Below are positions 1 to 5,661 of a stretch of DNA of 5,661 bases, one piece after another. Under the pieces are notes generated by a model. That model worked only from the letters and a program-made list of their open reading frames with translations. It had not been told where the DNA came from and searched no databases. The stretch is from Eubacterium sp. (GTDB taxonomy: Bacteria; Bacillota; Clostridia; Oscillospirales; Acutalibacteraceae): the NCBI GenBank assembly GCA_029052085.1, contig JAIDJS010000295.1, forward strand, positions 1 to 5,661, in the 5' to 3' direction. Within the stretch, counting starts at the first letter, position 1, and each line of letters opens with the position of its first letter. A program made the translations under genes and the position numbers.

Positions 1-8
1 GAATTATA

Positions 9-1439
9 TTAATCCTCTGTTTTTTCAAATTCGGAAAACTCTCTTTCTTGATCCGGTTTTTCAAAATTATACAAATTTACATCTTTAACATGCTTTGTGA
101 TATACTCATCCCGGTCAAAAAGCTCATCTGCCTTAATCTTCCATGCCTTGGCAGCAGCAACGGTTTTGTCAAAAAGAGCATTTGCACTTTCAGGATTGTT
201 CATTTCAGTTGAATAAGCACCTGTATCATGCACCATTTTGCTGATAGCACCCGGGTTATCAAGAACAGGGCACGGACGAAGCATATTATTGTTGAAAGGC
301 TGATTACGCTTATAGGCCATAAAGATAGGGCTTTGAAGCGCATCAAGCACAGAACATTCCTTGATATTTACATTTGAATAATGAACAAATGCGCAAGGCT
401 CACAATCGCCGTTTGAATTAATATGAAAATAGTGACGTCCGCCTGCAATACAGCCCTGTACATATTCGCCGTCATTCCAGAAATCAAGTGCAAAAATAGG
501 CTTTGTGTGCCTCCATTCGTGCATTTTTTTATACATTAATGCACGCTGCTCGGGAGATACCATAAGATCTGTAACAGCACCGTTTCCTGTTGGCATATAT
601 GTAAAGAACCATGCAAATTTTACACCCTTTTCAATAAGCCAATCCATATATTCATCAGATGCAAGCACATCTGTATTTTTGCTTGTATAGCAAAGGGAGG
701 CACCAAACGGAATATGACGATCCTGAAGACGCTTCATAGCGGCAGTACATTTTTCAAATGTACCCTTGCCGCGGCGGAAATCATTTTCCTCCTCATATCC
801 TTCAATTGAAAATGCAGGAAGAAAGTTGCCGACCTCGCCGATTTCATCAGCAAAGCTGTCATCAATAAGCGTTCCGTTTGTAAAGCTCATAAAGATACAA
901 TCCGGATTTTCACGGCAAAGGCGCATCAAATCCGCTCTTCTTATAGTAGGCTCGCCGCCTGTATAAAGATACATATATGTACCAAGCTCTTTACCCTGCT
1001 TTATAATCCTTGCCAGATCATCATAAGAAAGCTGACTTGTATGACCATATTCAGCAGCCCAGCAGCCCGTGCATTTAAGATTGCATGCAGCGGTTGGATC
1101 CATAAGGATTGCCCACGGAACATTGCAGCCATACTTTTCAATACTTTCCATTCTTACAGAATAGCTGTTTATAGCAACATTCATCATAGGAGGAATGAGC
1201 TTATTCAGCACATTAATATCTGTATCACATGCAAGACTTTTTGCAAAACGCATCCAGTTGTTATCCGGATCATCAAGCACCTTATGAAGGCCTGCATATG
1301 TACTTCTGTTTACTTTTTTAACATCTGCCTTTTCAAGAAGCGAAAGGATTTTCGGAGCATTCTTGTTGAAATCCTTTCTTGCATATTTAACAGCCTGTTT
1401 AACGGCTATTGTCATTGCGGTTTCTTTAAGCGATTTCAT
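9..1439 (-). CDS. Radical SAM protein with SPASM-like C-terminal cysteines, function unknown
   Basis: A 476-aa radical S-adenosylmethionine enzyme, expected to be cytoplasmic. Residues 1-105 form a mostly helical N-terminal part with no signal peptide. The radical SAM core begins near 108 and carries C119-x3-C123-x2-C126 followed by W127, the ligands of the SAM-binding 4Fe-4S cluster, and the SAM-binding TGGEP motif at 160-164. A second cysteine set (C330, C346, C349, C361, C390) resembles a shortened SPASM/Twitch region and may hold an auxiliary cluster. The last 80 or so residues are charged. The ATG at 1437-1439 is chosen because AGAGGG lies 9 nt upstream; the longer frame would start with TTG inside the -10 box. 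It has its own promoter and looks monocistronic, but the downstream side is outside the window. The fold is certain from the motifs; the reaction and substrate are not. Peptide modification and lipid modification are both possible. Confidence 0.93.
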   Translation of the reverse strand: MKSLKETAMTIAVKQAVKYARKDFNKNAPKILSLLEKADVKKVNRSTYAGLHKVLDDPDNNWMRFAKSLACDTDINVLNKLIPPMMNVAINSYSVRMESIEKYGCNVPWAILMDPTAACNLKCTGCWAAEYGHTSQLSYDDLARIIKQGKELGTYMYLYTGGEPTIRRADLMRLCRENPDCIFMSFTNGTLIDDSFADEIGEVGNFLPAFSIEGYEEENDFRRGKGTFEKCTAAMKRLQDRHIPFGASLCYTSKNTDVLASDEYMDWLIEKGVKFAWFFTYMPTGNGAVTDLMVSPEQRALMYKKMHEWRHTKPIFALDFWNDGEYVQGCIAGGRHYFHINSNGDCEPCAFVHYSNVNIKECSVLDALQSPIFMAYKRNQPFNNNMLRPCPVLDNPGAISKMVHDTGAYSTEMNNPESANALFDKTVAAAKAWKIKADELFDRDEYITKHVKDVNLYNFEKPDQEREFSEFEKTED

Positions 1440-1448
1440 AATTCTATT

Positions 1449-1454
1449 CCCTCT
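1449..1454 (-). promoter_or_regulatory. Ribosome binding site of the radical SAM gene
   Basis: AGAGGG on the minus strand, 9 nt before the ATG at 1437-1439. It fixes the start at MKSLKE. The upstream in-frame TTG (1509-1511) has no such site and falls in the promoter. Confidence 0.75.
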
Positions 1455-1465
1455 TAATTCATAAA

Positions 1466-1480
1466 AGATAAATATTATCT
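1466..1480. repeat. Short inverted repeat in the radical SAM 5' UTR
   Basis: AGATAA and TTATCT form 6-bp perfect arms around a 3-nt centre, inside the predicted untranslated leader between the promoter and the RBS. It could be a regulator site, but in A/T-rich DNA a repeat of this size can arise by chance. Confidence 0.3.
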
Positions 1481-1498
1481 GAGAATGTTTCTGATAGT

Positions 1499-1523
1499 TT
1501 AGTATAAACAAATATAATACTAA
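1499..1523. promoter_or_regulatory. Operator-like inverted repeat over the radical SAM promoter
   Basis: TTAGTAT (1499-1505) and ATACTAA (1517-1523) are perfect 7-bp arms separated by 11 nt, so the half-site centres are 18 bp apart. The repeat encloses the -10 box (1511-1516) and the expected start of transcription near 1504. This is where a dimeric repressor would block initiation. No known regulator consensus is recognised, so the function is inferred from geometry only. Confidence 0.4.
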
Positions 1524-1539
1524 GCATTTAAAAAGTCAA
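1511..1539 (-). promoter_or_regulatory. Sigma-70/SigA-type promoter of the radical SAM gene
   Basis: On the minus strand TTGACT (-35, 1534-1539) and TATATT (-10, 1511-1516) are separated by exactly 17 nt; each box differs from consensus at one position. Predicted initiation is near 1504, giving a 5' UTR of about 65 nt. It lies between the lacZ terminator-like hairpin and the gene, so the gene is probably an independent unit. Confidence 0.75.
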
Positions 1540-1578
1540 GCAAAAAACAATTTTCTTACATTTTCTTTATAATTGTAT

Positions 1579-1621
1579 CAGACAAAGATTAGGCAATAAA
1601 GCCAATACCTTATTGCCTAAT
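1579..1621 (-). terminator. Terminator-like hairpin after lacZ
   Basis: A perfect 12-bp inverted repeat (arms 1588-1599 and 1610-1621, core AGGCAATAA/TTATTGCCT) with a 10-nt loop starts about 10 nt past the lacZ stop. On the minus strand it is followed by only a modest U-rich stretch (ATCTTTGTCT), so termination may be incomplete. On the plus strand there is no U tract. It separates lacZ from the promoter of the radical SAM gene. Confidence 0.6.
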
Positions 1622-1630
1622 AACAGTTAA

Positions 1631-4757
<3,127 letters not shown>

Positions 4758-5375
4758 TTATCGTCTGTGATAAATACCCTCGTGGAAGCCATCCTGACGG
4801 ATACAAACCAATACAGACTGAAAAAGTATTGCTATATCCATTTTAATGCTCCAGTTATCACAATATAACTTATCAAGCTTCATTTTCTTCATAAGGGAAA
4901 TATTATCACGGCCCTTAATCTGAGCAAGCCCCGTTAAACCGGGTCTGTAACGATAAACATTATATTCCAGCCTCATTCTGTGCGCCCTTATTTCGCTTGA
5001 AATAAGAGGACGCGGACCGACAAAGCTCATATCCCCTTTCAGAATATTCCAAAGCTGAGGAAGCTCATCAAGGCTTGTTTTGCGAAGAAATTTTCCAAGC
5101 TTTGTAATATACTGCTCAGGATTTTCAAGCTCGCCCGTTGCACAGTTGGGCGTATTGTTTTTCATAGTCTGGAATTTATAAATTTTAAAAGGCTTTCCTC
5201 TTCTTCCTCTTCTTTCATGACTAAAGAATATTTTTGTATCCGGCGTTAAAAAATTAACAAAACAGATAACAAGAAACAATGGCGAAAGGATTATAAGCGC
5301 TGAAAAAGAAGCAGCTATATCAAAAAGTCTTTTAAATTTAATAGGTGCAAACCATTTCCTAAAAAAAGCTTTCAT
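4758..5375 (-). CDS. Phosphoglycosyl transferase, PglC-like bacterial sugar transferase
   Basis: Transfers a sugar-1-phosphate from a UDP-sugar to polyprenyl phosphate, the first membrane step of capsule, exopolysaccharide, teichoic-type polymer or glycoprotein glycan synthesis, at the inner face of the membrane. The 205 aa are the size of the small monotopic class. KRLFD at 15-19 leads into the re-entrant hydrophobic helix (about 20-44) with its S31-P32 kink; the catalytic Asp-Glu pair is D103-E104 in SLDELPQLWN; R98 matches the phosphate-binding Arg of PglC; GDMSFVGPRP (114-123) and RPGLTGLAQIKGRD (144-157) complete the family signature. The usual KFRTM motif reads KFQTM (67-71). The sugar cannot be told from sequence. 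The start is forced: an in-frame stop lies at 5385-5387 and the next Met is residue 71, yet no SD adjoins this ATG. No flippase, polymerase or other glycosyltransferase is in the window. Confidence 0.93.
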   Translation of the reverse strand: MKAFFRKWFAPIKFKRLFDIAASFSALIILSPLFLVICFVNFLTPDTKIFFSHERRGRRGKPFKIYKFQTMKNNTPNCATGELENPEQYITKLGKFLRKTSLDELPQLWNILKGDMSFVGPRPLISSEIRAHRMRLEYNVYRYRPGLTGLAQIKGRDNISLMKKMKLDKLYCDNWSIKMDIAILFQSVLVCIRQDGFHEGIYHRR

Positions 5376-5388
5376 ATCTAAATACTAA

Positions 5389-5423
5389 TGCAAAAAATTC
5401 TTTTGCAAAGCCCGTTATGGCTT
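5389..5423 (-). promoter_or_regulatory. Two abutting short hairpins before the transferase ATG
   Basis: In the RNA, AAGCC/GGCUU (5408-5423, 5-bp stem, 6-nt loop) is directly followed by UGCAAAA/UUUUGCA (5389-5407, 7-bp stem, 5-nt loop). The pair starts right after a perfect AAGGAG and ends 13 nt before the AUG. Neither is a good terminator because no U tract follows. If both fold, they would shorten the effective distance between the SD and the AUG. The stems are weak, so this is an inference. Confidence 0.4.
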
Positions 5424-5447
5424 CTCCTTAAAATCAATTCTATTCAT
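5415..5447 (-). CDS. Possible 10-codon leader peptide MNRIDFKEKP
   Basis: A tiny ORF, ATG at 5445-5447 and TAA at 5415-5417, preceded by GGGG (5454-5457) at a spacing of 6 nt. It lies in the transferase leader, downstream of both candidate promoters, in the same frame as the transferase but separated from it by two stops (5415-5417, 5385-5387). The peptide has no run of one amino acid, so classic amino-acid attenuation is unlikely. Its stop lies in the loop of the next hairpin and its codons 7-8 contain the AAGGAG site, so its translation could change access to that site. It may equally be a chance ORF or a remnant of an older N-terminus. No homologue is recognised. Confidence 0.25.
   Translation of the reverse strand: MNRIDFKEKP
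5424..5429 (-). promoter_or_regulatory. Perfect SD AAGGAG without a standard start codon nearby
   Basis: AAGGAG is the strongest SD in the leader, but the codons 5-8 nt downstream are ATA and ACG, not ATG, GTG or TTG. The transferase ATG begins 48 nt further on. It may load ribosomes for the transferase across folded RNA, or be the remnant of a lost start. Confidence 0.45.
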
Positions 5448-5473
5448 AAGATGCCCCTTTTCAAAGACATCTT
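5448..5473 (-). promoter_or_regulatory. 5' leader hairpin with GAAA loop hiding a GGGG-type SD
   Basis: The 26 nt can fold completely: an outer 6-bp stem AAGAUG/CAUCUU, then five more pairs including three U-G wobbles, closed by a GAAA tetraloop. The 3' arm contains AGGGG, the SD of the small leader ORF whose AUG follows the hairpin at once. The predicted start of the proximal promoter (near 5472) coincides with the first base of the hairpin. It may act as an SD-masking switch or simply protect the mRNA 5' end. Confidence 0.5.
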
Positions 5474-5478
5474 CACAC

Positions 5479-5507
5479 ATAAAAACATTTTTTTGCAAAA
5501 AAGTCAA
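5479..5507 (-). promoter_or_regulatory. Proximal promoter of the transferase gene
   Basis: TTGACT (-35, 5502-5507) and TTTTAT (-10, 5479-5484) are 17 nt apart; the -10 matches only 4 of 6 but has an upstream TGn extension. Predicted initiation is near 5472, giving a 5' UTR of about 97 nt. The spacer holds a perfect 14-bp palindrome. Confidence 0.5.
5489..5502. repeat. 14-bp palindrome TTTTTTGCAAAAAA between -35 and -10
   Basis: Perfect 14-bp palindrome centred on GC inside the spacer of the proximal promoter, touching the last base of the -35 box. The shorter versions TTTGCAAA (5402-5409) and TGCAAAAAA (5389-5397) recur near the transferase ATG. A protein binding here would compete with RNA polymerase. 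The low complexity makes chance possible. Confidence 0.35.
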
Positions 5508-5525
5508 TACAAAATTTAACGAATT

Positions 5526-5554
5526 TTATCAATATATAGAGATAATTTTGATAA
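5526..5554. promoter_or_regulatory. Operator-like inverted repeat after the distal promoter
   Basis: TTATCAA (5526-5532) and TTGATAA (5548-5554) are perfect 7-bp arms with a 15-nt spacer, centres 22 bp apart, about two helical turns. The repeat starts in the -10 box of the distal promoter and covers its expected start site (near 5547). Regulator unknown. Confidence 0.35.
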
Positions 5555-5582
5555 TTATACCATATATGTATGAAATATGCAA
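5554..5582 (-). promoter_or_regulatory. Distal extended -10 promoter of the transferase unit
   Basis: TATAAT (5554-5559) is a perfect -10 preceded by TGG, an extended -10. TTGCAT (5577-5582) is a partial -35 at a spacing of 17. Predicted initiation near 5547 gives a leader of about 170 nt containing the whole structured region. Confidence 0.55.
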
Positions 5583-5615
5583 TTTATTTATTTATTTTTT
5601 ACATAACTTATATTG

Positions 5616-5653
5616 AAAAAATCATAATTAAGATATATAATATCTTTAATTAT
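5616..5653 (-). terminator. Terminator-like hairpin of an upstream gene outside the window
   Basis: Arms 5624-5636 and 5640-5653 pair over 13 bp with one bulged base and a 3-nt loop (core AAGATAT/ATATCTT). On the minus strand it is followed, one unpaired G and one A later, by six T (5616-5621). The stem has a single G-C pair, so it is weak. It suggests that a minus-strand gene ends just beyond the right edge and that the transferase starts a new transcription unit. Confidence 0.45.
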
Positions 5654-5661
5654 TTAAAAGG

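Noticed and set aside
505..1457. Plus-strand ORFs of 61-138 codons opposite the radical SAM gene
   Set aside because: Antisense shadows of a gene with full family motifs; no motif or homologue recognised in the shadow proteins.
1437..1511. Longer start for the radical SAM protein (500 aa, TTG at 1509-1511)
   Set aside because: The TTG lies inside the -10 box, so it would precede the start of transcription; it has no SD, and the ATG at 1437-1439 has a good one.
5389..5423. Leader hairpins as an attenuator/terminator
   Set aside because: Neither hairpin is followed by a U tract on the minus strand, and the leader peptide has no amino-acid run to sense.
5583..5615. TTTA-type short tandem repeat at 5583-5600
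   Set aside because: A few imperfect units in low-complexity A/T DNA; no sign of an origin, att site or CRISPR repeat.

Overview
The window holds three protein-coding genes, all on the minus strand, so transcription runs from high to low coordinates. The DNA is AT-rich with strong Shine-Dalgarno (SD) sites (AGAGGG, AGGAG), A/T-rich intergenic spaces and TTGACT-type -35 boxes. Together with the protein families this suggests a low-GC Gram-positive anaerobe, most likely a gut-type Clostridia member. That placement is an inference. I see no tRNA, rRNA, CRISPR array, insertion sequence, integrase or origin.

Right to left (direction of transcription): the right edge (5616-5653) carries a terminator-like hairpin that probably ends a gene outside the window. 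Next come two tandem promoter candidates (near 5554-5582 and 5479-5507) and an unusual leader. The leader has a 26-nt 5' hairpin that buries a GGGG-type SD, a possible 10-codon leader ORF, a perfect AAGGAG SD with no usual start codon after it, and two short abutting hairpins. The 205-aa phosphoglycosyl transferase of the PglC/WbaP catalytic-domain family (4758-5375) follows and has no SD of its own next to its ATG. It is a membrane enzyme that should start a lipid-linked glycan. After 67 nt comes a full-length LacZ-type GH2 beta-galactosidase (1631-4690, 1019 aa) with all key catalytic and metal residues, a good RBS and no clear promoter. It is followed by a 12-bp terminator-like stem (1588-1621).

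The left third is a separate unit: a near-consensus sigma-70-type promoter (1511-1539) embedded in a 7-bp inverted repeat, then a 476-aa radical SAM protein (9-1439) with a CxxxCxxC cluster site and a cysteine-rich SPASM-like C-terminal part. Its substrate is unknown.

The transferase and lacZ could be co-transcribed, but no other glycan gene and no sugar transporter lies in the window, so a shared pathway is not shown. The coding genes belong to known families. The least explained parts are the transferase leader (5376-5582) and the substrate of the radical SAM protein.
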